Below are positions 1 to 7,691 of a stretch of DNA of 64,000 nt, in pieces. Location: positions 1 to 64,000 of the forward strand of contig NZ_FCOM02000014.1 of assembly GCF_001544695.2 (NCBI RefSeq), given 5' to 3'. Origin of the DNA: Caballeronia arvi. Its GTDB lineage: Bacteria > Pseudomonadota > Gammaproteobacteria > Burkholderiales > Burkholderiaceae. Each line of letters begins with the position of its first letter. Position 1 is the stretch's first letter. Below the pieces are notes generated by a model, which searched no databases, was not told the DNA's origin, and saw only the letters and a program-made list of their open reading frames with translations. The translations under genes and the position numbers were made by a program.

Positions 1-674
1 CCGGTGATCGCCGAATACATGTCCGAGCCCGTGCCCGCGATCACGCGCGAGGTGAACGTCGATGCGTTGAACTCATGTTCGGCGTAAAGATTGAGCGATA
101 CGTGCATCGCATCGACCCATGACTTCGACGGCGCCACGCCATGCAGCAGATGCAGAAAGTGTCCGCCGATGGAATCGTCGTCGGTTTCGACTTCGATGCG
201 CTTGCCGTTATGCGAGTAGTGATACCAGTACAGCAGCATCGAGCCGAGCGAGGCCATCAGACGGTCGGCGATATCCTTTGCGCCCGGCGTGTTGTGATCG
301 TCCTTCTCGGGCAGAAGCGTGCCGAGCACGGAGACGCCGGTGCGCATCACGTCCATCGCATTCGCCGATGCGGGAATCCATTCGAGCGCGGCCTTCAGGT
401 TCGCGGGCAGGCCGCGCAAAGCCTTCAGCTTCGCTTTATAAGCCTTCAGTTCGGCGGCATTCGGCAGCTTGCCATGCACGAGCAGATGCGCGATTTCTTC
501 GAACTCGGACGTCGTCGCGACATCGAGAATGTCGTAGCCGCGATAGTGCAAATCGTTGCCGGTCTTGCCGACCGTGCACAGCGCGGTATTGCCCGCGGTC
601 ACGCCCGACAGCGCGACGGATTTCTTCGGTTTGAAAGCGCCTGCGGATGCGGTGCTGTTGTCTGCTTCGCTCAT
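1..674 (-). CDS. prpC: 2-methylcitrate synthase PrpC (3' end beyond window)
   Basis: N-terminal 224 codons of a citrate-synthase-fold enzyme; the C-terminal half lies beyond base 1. It starts at ATG 674-672 behind an AAGGAGAC ribosome site. PrpC condenses propionyl-CoA with oxaloacetate to 2-methylcitrate in the cytoplasmic methylcitrate cycle. The visible part has the family's N-terminal pattern (a GNTALCTVG segment, LHYRGYDILD, a DDDSIGGHFLHLLHG stretch). The catalytic region with the second His and the Asp is not visible. It lies 22 bases downstream of prpB on the same strand, the usual Burkholderia order, and is presumably transcribed from the sigma-54 promoter upstream of prpB. An ordinary citrate synthase is the alternative, but the prpB neighbour argues against it. 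Confidence 0.93.
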   Translation of the reverse strand, partial: MSEADNSTASAGAFKPKKSVALSGVTAGNTALCTVGKTGNDLHYRGYDILDVATTSEFEEIAHLLVHGKLPNAAELKAYKAKLKALRGLPANLKAALEWIPASANAMDVMRTGVSVLGTLLPEKDDHNTPGAKDIADRLMASLGSMLLYWYHYSHNGKRIEVETDDDSIGGHFLHLLHGVAPSKSWVDAMHVSLNLYAEHEFNASTFTSRVIAGTGSDMYSAIT

Positions 675-696
675 TGATTTGTCTCCTTCACAAAGG

Positions 697-1593
697 TTAT
701 TTCTGTGCTGCAAAAAGCTGATCCAGCTTGTCTTCGTAGGCGTGATAGCCGAGATACTTGTACAGGTCGGCGCGCGTCTGCATCGTTTCGACGGCGGCTT
801 TCTGCGTGCCGTCGCGCTTCACGGTTTCATAGAAATTCAAGGCCGCCGCATTCATCGCGCGATATGCGCCGCAACAATACAACGCGATATCGACGTTCGC
901 GTCCTTCAGTTCATCGACGGTGAACATCGGCGTCGAGCCGAACTCGGTCAGGTTCGCGAGAATCGGCACGCGCACGGCGGCCTTGAAGCGGCGATAGTCG
1001 TCGAGCGACTTCATCGCTTCGGGGAAGATCATATCCGCGCCCGCTTCGACATACGCGACGGCGCGCTCGATCGCGGCGTCGATGCCTTCGGCGCCCGCGG
1101 CATCCGTGCGCGCCATGATGACGAACGATTCGTCCGTGCGCGCATCGACGGCGGCTTTCACGCGATCGACCATCTCGCCGGTCGACACGACTTCCTTGCC
1201 CGGCCGATGCCCGCAGCGCTTCTGCCCGACCTGATCCTCGATATGCACGGCCGCGACGCCCGCCTTGATGAACGAGCGGATCGTGCGCGCGATATTGAAG
1301 GCGCCGCCCCAGCCCGTGTCGATATCGGCCATCAAGGGCAGCGAGGACGCATCGGTGATGCGTCGCGCGTCGATCAGCACGTCTTCCATCGTGCTGATGC
1401 CGAGATCGGGCATGCCGAGCGAATTCGCGGCCACGCCGCCGCCCGACAGATACAGCGCCTTGAAGCCGACGGCTTCGGCCATCTTCGCCGCGTAGGCGGT
1501 GATCGCGCCGACGACCTGCAACGGGGATTCTTCGGCGACTGCCTTGCGGAAGCGCGCGCCCGCGGTTTGCGCGGACAGGTTTTCGAAACTCAC
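697..1593 (-). CDS. prpB: 2-methylisocitrate lyase PrpB
   Basis: 298 residues, the usual PrpB length. It cleaves 2-methylisocitrate to pyruvate and succinate, the last step of the methylcitrate cycle. It belongs to the isocitrate lyase/PEP mutase superfamily: [12 protein letters not shown] near the N-terminus, DIDTGWGG for metal binding, and the [15 protein letters not shown] segment carrying the KRCGH catalytic loop. I chose GTG 1593-1591 because GAGGAGAC lies just upstream and the family's protein begins at this point. An in-frame ATG farther upstream (1776) would add about 60 residues unlike the family and would run through the promoter. First gene of the prpBC operon. Confidence 0.95.
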   Translation of the reverse strand: MSFENLSAQTAGARFRKAVAEESPLQVVGAITAYAAKMAEAVGFKALYLSGGGVAANSLGMPDLGISTMEDVLIDARRITDASSLPLMADIDTGWGGAFNIARTIRSFIKAGVAAVHIEDQVGQKRCGHRPGKEVVSTGEMVDRVKAAVDARTDESFVIMARTDAAGAEGIDAAIERAVAYVEAGADMIFPEAMKSLDDYRRFKAAVRVPILANLTEFGSTPMFTVDELKDANVDIALYCCGAYRAMNAAALNFYETVKRDGTQKAAVETMQTRADLYKYLGYHAYEDKLDQLFAAQK

Positions 1594-1623
1594 ATTCGTC
1601 TCCTCAAAAAGTCCGCATCTATA

Positions 1624-1639
1624 TGCAAATAGCTTGCCA
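1624..1639 (-). promoter_or_regulatory. Sigma-54 (-24/-12) promoter of prpBC
   Basis: On the minus strand the sequence reads TGGCAAGCTATTTGCA, with GG and GC separated by exactly 10 bases, matching the RpoN consensus TGGCAcgN4TTGCa. It would start transcription near 1613, leaving a short leader before the GTG start. The divergent gene encodes PrpR, a sigma-54-dependent activator with a GAFTGA loop, which supports the call. Confidence 0.75.
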
Positions 1640-1713
1640 GCTCGTGATATTTCCGTAAGTGCCTGATTTTTCGAGATAAGAGAAACTCTGCGAATCATCG
1701 TGCTTTTCACGAC

Positions 1714-1745
1714 TGAAATTTCATATTTCGGACCTGAAATGAAAT
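1714..1745. promoter_or_regulatory. Candidate PrpR enhancer (inverted repeats)
   Basis: TGAAATTTCA at 1714-1723 is a perfect palindrome. It is followed by a second TGAAAT-containing stretch at 1735-1745, in inverse orientation to an ATTTCAT at 1718-1724. The block lies about 75-105 bases upstream of the prpBC -24 box and just upstream of prpR, a normal place for an enhancer-binding protein site and for autoregulation. Assignment to PrpR is inferred from position only. Confidence 0.45.
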
Positions 1746-1791
1746 GGCGCATACTGGACGCACTTCGCCGTGTCATTCAACGTAGACGATC

Positions 1792-3735
1792 ATGCAAACG
1801 GAAATTGCGTCCCGCCCGCGCATCTGGGCTGTCGGCATCAGCCGGCTCAGGGATTTATTCATCGATATCGCCGGCGCCTATGCCGACCGCGCCGAGCTCG
1901 ACGTCGTGCCGCTCGGCTACGAGGACGCCGCGAACAGCATCGAAGCCGCGCGCGACGGGCGGCCGGATGTCGTCGTGGCGGGCGGCTCGAATGGCGCTTA
2001 TCTGAAGGGCCGCGTGTCGGTGCCGGTCGTCGTCATCAGCCCAACCGGTTTCGACGTGATGCACGCGCTCACGAAGGCGCGGCGCGAGGGCGCGAGCGTC
2101 GCGCTCGTCACGCACGGCGATACGCCCGCGGAGATCCGCCGGTTCCTCGCGGCCTACGGCATCGACATGATCTGCGAGTCGTATCGCTCGGCGCAGGACG
2201 CGGAGAACCTCGTGCTGGACCTGCGCGATCGCGGCGTCGATGTCGTGGTCGGCCCCGGCCTCGTCGCGGATCTCGCGGCCGATGCGGGCATGAGTTCGGT
2301 GTTTCTTTATTCGCGCACGTCCGTCGTCGGTGCTTTCGAGACCGCGCTGGAAGTCGCGCAGGCGATGCGCCACGAGGTCGCGCGCCGCAATCGCCTGGAC
2401 AACCTGTTGCAGCATCTGCGCGATGGCGTCGTCGCGGTCGATGCGGGCGGCCGCATCGAAGCCATCAATCGACGGTTGGCCACCGCGCTCGGCATCGCGG
2501 ATACATCGCGCGCGGTCGGCCAGGCGCTGCTCGATGTCGCGCCCGAACTCGACGGCGTGTTGCCCTCCGCCGATGGCGACGTCTTCGGCTCCGTGCGCGG
2601 CGTGAGCTATGCGATCCATCGCGGGCCGCTCGCGAGCGAAGGCGCATCGGGCGGCACGATCTTCACGTTCCAGGAATCGCGCGCGGTCGAGCGGCTGGAC
2701 CGGACGCTGCGATCGCGGCAGGGGGCGCAGGAATTCGTCGCGCGTTATCGGCTGGAGGATGTCGTCGGCGAGTCGGAGTCGATCGAGCGGGTCAGGGCGC
2801 TCGTGCGCCGTTACGCGAAATCCGACGCCACCGTGCTGATTCTCGGCGAAAGCGGCACGGGCAAGGAAATGGTCGCGCAAAGCATGCATCGCCTGAGCCG
2901 TCGCAAGGACTTTCCGTTCGTCGCGATGAACTGCGGCGCCTTTCCCGAAGCGCTGCTCGAAAGCGAGCTTTTCGGCTACGAGGAGGGCGCGTTCACCGGC
3001 GCGCGCAAGGGTGGCAAGGCCGGGCTGATCGAGGCGGCGCATCGCGGCACCTTGTTTCTCGACGAAATCGGCGAGATGCCGCCGCCGCTGCAGAGCCGCT
3101 TATTGCGCGTGCTGCAGGAGAGGGAAGTCATCCGTCTCGGATCGACGGAGCCGACGCGCGTCGATATCCGCGTGATTGCGGCGACGCATCGCACGCTCGC
3201 TGAAGGTGTCGCCGATGGCTCGTTCCGGGCCGATCTGTTCTATCGCATCAACATTCTGAGCGTGGCGTTGCCGCCCTTGCGCGCGCGATCCAGCGACATC
3301 CTGCCCCTGGCGACGGCGCTGCTGGTGCAGGCCGCCCGGCGCGACAAGGCGCTCGCGTTGCGCGTACCCGGCCGCGAAGCTGCGGCACGCCTGCTCGCGC
3401 CGCTGGAGCCGGTGCTTCAGCGCTATCCGTGGCCTGGGAATGTGCGCGAGTTGCAGAATATCGTCGAGCGTATCGCGGTGGAGATTTCGGACATGGACGT
3501 CGACAAGGATGCCGCCATCGCGTTGACATTGAACGAGCTGGAAGCGATCGCGCCCGAGGTGTTCGAAAACAGGTCCGACGACAAGACGGATCTGTCGCTT
3601 CGCGATCTGAGCCGCTCGGTGGAAGCCGATCAGGTCCGCGCGTCGCTGGCCGCGTTCGGAGGCGATCGCGATGCGGTTTGCAGAGCGCTCGGCATCAGCA
3701 AGACGACGTTGTGGCGAAGGCTCAATGCGAAGTGA
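1792..3735 (+). CDS. prpR: Sigma-54-dependent propionate catabolism activator PrpR
   Basis: 647 residues. Domains in order: PrpR_N-type sensory domain (about 10-185), PAS-like linker (about 200-300), AAA+ sigma-54 interaction domain (about 322-560) with Walker A GESGTGKE at 352-359 and the sigma-54-contacting GAFTGA at 399-404, then a Fis-type helix-turn-helix at the C-terminus (about 625-645, ALGISKTTLWRR). It activates prpBC from the -24/-12 promoter; in studied relatives 2-methylcitrate is the ligand. It is divergent from prpB across a 198-base intergenic region. It ends only 23 bases from the convergent LacI gene, with no visible terminator between them. Confidence 0.93.
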   Translation: MQTEIASRPRIWAVGISRLRDLFIDIAGAYADRAELDVVPLGYEDAANSIEAARDGRPDVVVAGGSNGAYLKGRVSVPVVVISPTGFDVMHALTKARREGASVALVTHGDTPAEIRRFLAAYGIDMICESYRSAQDAENLVLDLRDRGVDVVVGPGLVADLAADAGMSSVFLYSRTSVVGAFETALEVAQAMRHEVARRNRLDNLLQHLRDGVVAVDAGGRIEAINRRLATALGIADTSRAVGQALLDVAPELDGVLPSADGDVFGSVRGVSYAIHRGPLASEGASGGTIFTFQESRAVERLDRTLRSRQGAQEFVARYRLEDVVGESESIERVRALVRRYAKSDATVLILGESGTGKEMVAQSMHRLSRRKDFPFVAMNCGAFPEALLESELFGYEEGAFTGARKGGKAGLIEAAHRGTLFLDEIGEMPPPLQSRLLRVLQEREVIRLGSTEPTRVDIRVIAATHRTLAEGVADGSFRADLFYRINILSVALPPLRARSSDILPLATALLVQAARRDKALALRVPGREAAARLLAPLEPVLQRYPWPGNVRELQNIVERIAVEISDMDVDKDAAIALTLNELEAIAPEVFENRSDDKTDLSLRDLSRSVEADQVRASLAAFGGDRDAVCRALGISKTTLWRRLNAK

Positions 3736-3758
3736 GGTTTGCGCCGACCGCTAAAAGC

Positions 3759-4823
3759 TCATGCGCGAACTGCGCGTGAACGTGCGGGCGGACTTGCCTT
3801 GCCGCGCGCGGGCGTCCGGTGCGGCCCGTCTGAACTCCGGATGATCAGCTCGGGCGCCCAGATTTCCTGAAGCGTCTGCGGCGGCGCGCCTTCGAGTCGC
3901 TGAAGCAGCATCTGCGCCATCCGCTTGCCCGCGCGATGTGTCTCCGCCGAGAACGTCGTCAGCGCGGGCTGCACATATCGTCCGATCGGATGATTGTCTC
4001 CGCCGATCACGCCGACATCGCCTCCCGGCATCCTTCCCGTTTCCGCGATGCCGCGCAGCGCGCCCAGCGCGATCAGATCGTGCCCGCACACGATCGCCGT
4101 GGGCGGGTCCGCAAGCTTCAGCAGCCTGCGCGCGGCCTCTGCGCCGCCTTCTTCCGATATATCCGCCTCGATGCAGAGCGACTTGTCGAACCTGATGCCC
4201 GCCGCGCGCAAGGCTTCCGCATAGCCCGTTCGCTCGAGATGACTGAACATCAGATATTCCGGCGCATGAACGAGCGCAATGCGCCGATGCCCCAGCGCGA
4301 TGAACCGCGCGCAGCCGGCGCGGCCCACGACCTCATGATCGATATCGACGAACGGGAAGGCGTCGGAGGTTTCGCTGCGGCCAAAGGCGACGAAGGGAAT
4401 GTCGCGCTCCAGCAAATAGGCGATGCGTTCATCCTGACGCCGCGTGCGCCCGAAAAGGAGCGCATCCACGCGCTGCCGCTCGATGAGACGCTTGAACACA
4501 TCGATCTCCGTTTCGACGCTGCGCGCGGACGCGACGATCACCTGAAAGCCGGTGTTGTCCATCGCATCGTTCACGCCCATCAGCATGTCCAGAAAAAACG
4601 GATGAGCGAACGACGTCTGCGGGGGCGACACGACGAACGCGATCGTATCCGCCGATTGCCGTCGCAGGCGGCGCGCGGCCGGGTCCGGCGAAAAGCCGTG
4701 CAGCTCGGCGGCTTCCAGCACGCGCTTGCGCGTGTCGGCGCTGACGTCCTCGCGGCCGTTCAGCGCCTTCGAGACGGTGCTGACCGACAGCTTCAGCTTC
4801 GCTGCGAATTCCTGGATGTTCAT
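3759..4823 (-). CDS. LacI-family transcriptional regulator
   Basis: 354 residues, normal for the family. The N-terminal helix-turn-helix (about 1-50: IQEFAAKLKLSVSTVSKALNG then a hinge with DPAARRLR) precedes a periplasmic-binding-protein-like ligand domain (about 60-330). I chose ATG 4823-4821 over the upstream in-frame ATG at 4880 because the protein then begins directly at the HTH and GGAGAG lies 8 bases upstream. It is divergent from the RidA-to-etfA cluster, and several copies of a TCGAAAwCGwTTTCGA palindrome occur in the shared intergenic region, so it very probably represses that cluster and itself. The ligand is unknown, but the target cluster suggests an organic acid or CoA-ester intermediate, not a sugar. 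Confidence 0.9.
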   Translation of the reverse strand: MNIQEFAAKLKLSVSTVSKALNGREDVSADTRKRVLEAAELHGFSPDPAARRLRRQSADTIAFVVSPPQTSFAHPFFLDMLMGVNDAMDNTGFQVIVASARSVETEIDVFKRLIERQRVDALLFGRTRRQDERIAYLLERDIPFVAFGRSETSDAFPFVDIDHEVVGRAGCARFIALGHRRIALVHAPEYLMFSHLERTGYAEALRAAGIRFDKSLCIEADISEEGGAEAARRLLKLADPPTAIVCGHDLIALGALRGIAETGRMPGGDVGVIGGDNHPIGRYVQPALTTFSAETHRAGKRMAQMLLQRLEGAPPQTLQEIWAPELIIRSSDGPHRTPARGKASPPARSRAVRA

Positions 4824-4859
4824 TCCGGCTGCTCTCCATGTGCCCGCTTCGGCGAAACG

Positions 4860-4876
4860 TCGAAAACGATTTTCGG
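4860..4876. promoter_or_regulatory. LacI-type operator, regulator-proximal copy
   Basis: TCGAAAACGATTTTCGG matches the TCGAAAwCGwTTTCGA motif with one extra T in the right arm. It sits about 37 bases upstream of the LacI start codon, a suitable place for autorepression. Confidence 0.5.
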
Positions 4877-4927
4877 ACATTTTACGCGCGCGTCATGTGT
4901 TTCGTTGATGGCCGTGTGCCACGTACA

Positions 4928-4939
4928 GAAATCGATTTC
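4928..4939. promoter_or_regulatory. LacI-type operator, second copy
   Basis: GAAATCGATTTC is a perfect palindrome centred on CG, the core of the same motif. It lies in the 396-base region between the LacI gene and the RidA gene. Confidence 0.5.
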
Positions 4940-5082
4940 GAAAATGGCGATTCTTTAGCGGTTTCTGCATCGGTGTTTACCCTTCGGCAGACACCGGCAT
5001 CGACCGGAAAAACAGTGCGATGTAGGGCGCTGGCGCGCTTGCAGCGTGCGGCTCTGCCCGGAATAGAACGCTCGGATCATCT

Positions 5083-5099
5083 TCTAAAACGATTTCGGA
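5083..5099. promoter_or_regulatory. LacI-type operator, half-conserved copy
   Basis: TCTAAAACGATTTCGGA keeps the core AAAACGATTTCG with a degenerate left arm. Its centre is about 67 bases upstream of the centre of the best operator at 5149-5166. Confidence 0.4.
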
Positions 5100-5116
5100 A
5101 CCGGGCTTTTACGCTC

Positions 5117-5145
5117 TTGAATTTCGCGAATGCGCCTGCTACCTT
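5117..5145 (+). promoter_or_regulatory. Candidate sigma-70 promoter of the RidA-etfA cluster
   Basis: TTGAAT (5117-5122), a 17-base spacer, then TACCTT (5140-5145). The -10 match is modest. It is supported by the strong operator starting four bases downstream, where a LacI repressor would cover the transcription start. No better -35/-10 pair was seen nearby. Confidence 0.4.
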
Positions 5146-5148
5146 AGT

Positions 5149-5166
5149 TTCGAAATCGTTTTCGAA
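5149..5166. promoter_or_regulatory. LacI-type operator, best copy, over the cluster promoter
   Basis: TTCGAAATCGTTTTCGAA is an 18-base near-perfect palindrome centred on CG. It lies about 55 bases upstream of the first structural gene and immediately after a candidate -10 element. It is the reverse complement of the copy at 7661-7676. Confidence 0.65.
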
Positions 5167-5219
5167 GGAAAGCGAAAATCGCGGGGCAAACAGGCACGTC
5201 CACTCAACGGTGAGCAATC

Positions 5220-5612
5220 TTGATCGAATATATCGTCACACCCAATGCGCCTCTGCCGCGCGGGCATTACGCGCAGGCAACTAAAGCGAATGGTCTGGTT
5301 TTCGTCTCCGGCCAGTTGCCGCTCCAGAACGTGGACGGCGTCGTTCTTCCCGAAGGGCTCGACGCGCAGGTTCATCAGGCTTTATCGAACGTGCGTGAAG
5401 TGCTGCTGGCAGCGGGAAGCGATGTCGACAAGCTGTTGAGCGTGCAGATCTATGTGTCCGACATCGACAACTGGCCGAGGGTGAATGAACTGTATCGGGC
5501 GTTCATCGGCTCCGACGCGCCGGCTCGCACCGTCGTGCCATGCGGCCACTTGCACTACGGCGCGCATGTCGAGATCAGCGCGATCGCCCTGAGCGGCGAC
5601 GTCGCCCGATAA
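5220..5612 (+). CDS. RidA-family (YjgF/UK114) enamine/imine deaminase
   Basis: 130 residues, full length for RidA. It hydrolyses reactive enamines/imines or acts in a catabolic side reaction. The two residues that anchor the active site in RidA proteins are present: Arg103 (PARTVV) and Glu118 (VEIS). The start appears to be TTG 5220-5222 behind GGTGAG; no ATG or GTG in this frame gives a better start. First gene of the LacI-controlled cluster. In such clusters a RidA paralogue often handles an imine or a labile enol-type intermediate, so its role here may be specific to the pathway. Confidence 0.87.
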   Translation: MIEYIVTPNAPLPRGHYAQATKANGLVFVSGQLPLQNVDGVVLPEGLDAQVHQALSNVREVLLAAGSDVDKLLSVQIYVSDIDNWPRVNELYRAFIGSDAPARTVVPCGHLHYGAHVEISAIALSGDVAR

Positions 5613-5668
5613 ACCCGCGCACGCGTGCAGAGCGCACGAGAGTCGCGCAGTTCGAAGAGGAGATGACC

Positions 5669-6973
5669 ATGCAAGCGTTTGACTGGTACAGGGAAGCGGC
5701 GCCGGCAGAGCGGCGCACCTTCTGGGGATGCTTTTGCGGCTGGACGCTGGATAGCTTCGACAATCAGGTGCTGTCGTTTCTCTTGCCCGCGCTGATGGCG
5801 GCGTGGCATTTCTCGAAGACCGAAGCGGGGCTGATCGCGACATCGTCCCTGCTTGCGGCCGCGCTCGGCGGATGGGTCTCCGGCATCCTGAGCGATCGTC
5901 ACGGCCGTGTGCGCGTGCTGACGGGCTCGATCATCTGGTTCACGGCGTTCAGCATCATCGCGGGATTCACGAACTCCTATCACCAGTTGCTGATCGTGCG
6001 CGCGTTGCAGGGCGTCGGCTTCGGCGCGGAATGGGCGGTCGGCGCGGCGCTGATGGCGGAAGTGATCAACCCCGCGCATCGGGGCAAGGCGCTCGGGCTC
6101 GTGCAAAGCGGCTTCTCCGTCGGCTGGGCGCTCGCCGCCGTCATCACGGGCTTGCTGCTCGCGTATCTGCCCGCGTCCATCGCCTGGCGCTCGGCGTTCT
6201 GGATCGGTGTCGTTCCCGCGCTCGTCGTGCTGCTGATTCGACGGTACATTCCGGAGCCCGAAGTATTCCGCGAAATGAAGCGGGCGACGGGCGGCGCAGT
6301 CGTGGCGACCTGGCGCTCATCGTTCCGTGCGGATGTGCGCCGCTGGAGCCTGCTGGCCGCGCTGCTCGTCACGGGGCTTCAGGCCAGCAGCTACGCCATC
6401 ATGATCTGGCTGCCGACGATGCTCATGCAGGTGCGCCACCTGCCGGTATCCACCGTGGCGCTGATGGCGACGATGATGAGCGCCGGCTCGTTCATCGGGC
6501 AAGTAGGGTTCGCGTATCTCAACGATTCGTTCGGCCGCCGTTTCACCGCGATTGCGTTCTGCATCTTCTCCGCTTCGCTGACGGCGTGCTACCTCTTCGT
6601 TCCGATGGACCCGTGGCTTCTCGCGCTCCTCGGCCTTCCGGTCGGCATGGGCATCAACGGCGCGTTCGCCGGCATCGGACCGATGTTGTCGGAGCTGTTC
6701 CCGACCGAGATCCGCACGACCTGCATGGGCTTTTCGTACAACGTGGGCAAGTCGCTCGGCGCGCTCTCCGTCGCGCTGGTGGGCGCGGTGGCGGAGCGCA
6801 TGGGCATGGTGGGATCGATCGCGGTGTTCTGCTTCATCGGCTATTTCTGCGCGCTGCTCGCGCTGACTTTCCTGCCGGAGACGCGCGGCCGCGATCTCAC
6901 CAAAGTCGTCGCCGACGACGAAGACTACGAACCGGCCGACCTGCTCGAACAGGCAAGCTCGACGCGCAGATGA
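5669..6973 (+). CDS. MFS transporter, aromatic/organic-acid:H+ symporter type
   Basis: 434 residues with about 12 membrane segments. It has the MFS signature after TM2 (GGWVSGILSDRHGRVRV) and a related loop in the second half (YLNDSFGRRF), with a central cytoplasmic loop around residues 200-240. It resembles the sialate/PcaK/JEN-like acid symporters. I chose ATG 5669 because GAGGAGATG lies just upstream; another ATG two codons earlier (5663) is possible. It overlaps the downstream ORF region by ATGA at 6970. It probably imports the carboxylic acid degraded by the rest of the cluster. Confidence 0.88.
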   Translation: MQAFDWYREAAPAERRTFWGCFCGWTLDSFDNQVLSFLLPALMAAWHFSKTEAGLIATSSLLAAALGGWVSGILSDRHGRVRVLTGSIIWFTAFSIIAGFTNSYHQLLIVRALQGVGFGAEWAVGAALMAEVINPAHRGKALGLVQSGFSVGWALAAVITGLLLAYLPASIAWRSAFWIGVVPALVVLLIRRYIPEPEVFREMKRATGGAVVATWRSSFRADVRRWSLLAALLVTGLQASSYAIMIWLPTMLMQVRHLPVSTVALMATMMSAGSFIGQVGFAYLNDSFGRRFTAIAFCIFSASLTACYLFVPMDPWLLALLGLPVGMGINGAFAGIGPMLSELFPTEIRTTCMGFSYNVGKSLGALSVALVGAVAERMGMVGSIAVFCFIGYFCALLALTFLPETRGRDLTKVVADDEDYEPADLLEQASSTRR

Positions 6974-7011
6974 CGCTTCACCCCGCATTCATCGACATAT
7001 CGGAGACACGC

Positions 7012-7614
7012 ATGTTTTACGATCCCGCCGCGGGCCACGGCCTGCCGCATGATCCGTTCAAGGCGATCGTCGCGCCGCGCCTCATCGGCTGGATTTCGAC
7101 GCGTTCCGCGACCGGTCAGCCGAATCTCGCGCCATACAGCTTCTTCGGCGCTTTCGGCAGCGCGCCGCCGATCATCGGCTTCTCGAGCGAAGGGCGCAAG
7201 GACAGCCTACGCAACATCGAGGCGACGCGCGAATTCGTCTGGAACCTCGCCACGCGCCCGCTCGCCGAGAAGATGAATCTGACTTCGGCGACGGTCGGGC
7301 CGGAAGTCGACGAATTCGAGCTGACGGGCCTGACGCCCATCGCGGGGCGCAACGTATCGGCGCCGCGAGTCGGGGAATCGCCGGCGGCACTCGAATGCCG
7401 GCTCCTGCAGGTCACGCATCTGCACGACCTGAACGGCAAGCCCACCGACAACTGGCTCGTCCTCGGGCAAGTGGTCGGCGTGCATATCCAGCAGGCGTAT
7501 CTGAAGGAAGGTCTCTTCGATACGCGCGCCGCGCAGCCGATCATGCGCGCCGGTTATCGCGCGGACTACGCGCAGATCGGCGAAATGTTCGAGATGTATC
7601 GCCCGATGGTCTGA
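7012..7614 (+). CDS. Flavin reductase-like FMN-binding protein
   Basis: 200 residues from ATG 7012, preceded by CGGAGAC; an alternative ATG at 6970 overlapping the MFS stop would add 14 residues. It is a split-barrel flavin-binding protein of the flavin reductase/DIM6-NTAB family. The segment APRLIGWISTRSATGQPNLAPYS is the family's FMN-binding core. Relatives reduce FMN for two-component monooxygenases or bind FMN themselves. No obvious partner monooxygenase lies beside it unless the acyl-CoA-dehydrogenase-like gene that follows acts as one. Confidence 0.83.
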   Translation: MFYDPAAGHGLPHDPFKAIVAPRLIGWISTRSATGQPNLAPYSFFGAFGSAPPIIGFSSEGRKDSLRNIEATREFVWNLATRPLAEKMNLTSATVGPEVDEFELTGLTPIAGRNVSAPRVGESPAALECRLLQVTHLHDLNGKPTDNWLVLGQVVGVHIQQAYLKEGLFDTRAAQPIMRAGYRADYAQIGEMFEMYRPMV

Positions 7615-7660
7615 GCGCCGCGCGAAATCGGCACACCCGCCGGCACACGCACGCCTTTTA

Positions 7661-7676
7661 TCGAAAACGATTTCGA
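7661..7676. promoter_or_regulatory. LacI-type operator inside the cluster
   Basis: TCGAAAACGATTTCGA, the same motif as at 5149-5166 on the opposite strand. It lies in the only sizeable gap (77 bases) within the cluster, 16 bases upstream of the acyl-CoA dehydrogenase start. It suggests a second regulated promoter or a roadblock site. Confidence 0.6.
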
Positions 7677-7691
7677 CAATGTGAGACTGCA

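Noticed and set aside
4860..5166. Regularly recurring TCGAAA/TTTCGA elements considered as a CRISPR-like or other repeat array.
   Set aside because: Too few, unequal spacing (about 40-150 bases), palindromic and at promoter positions: operators, not an array.
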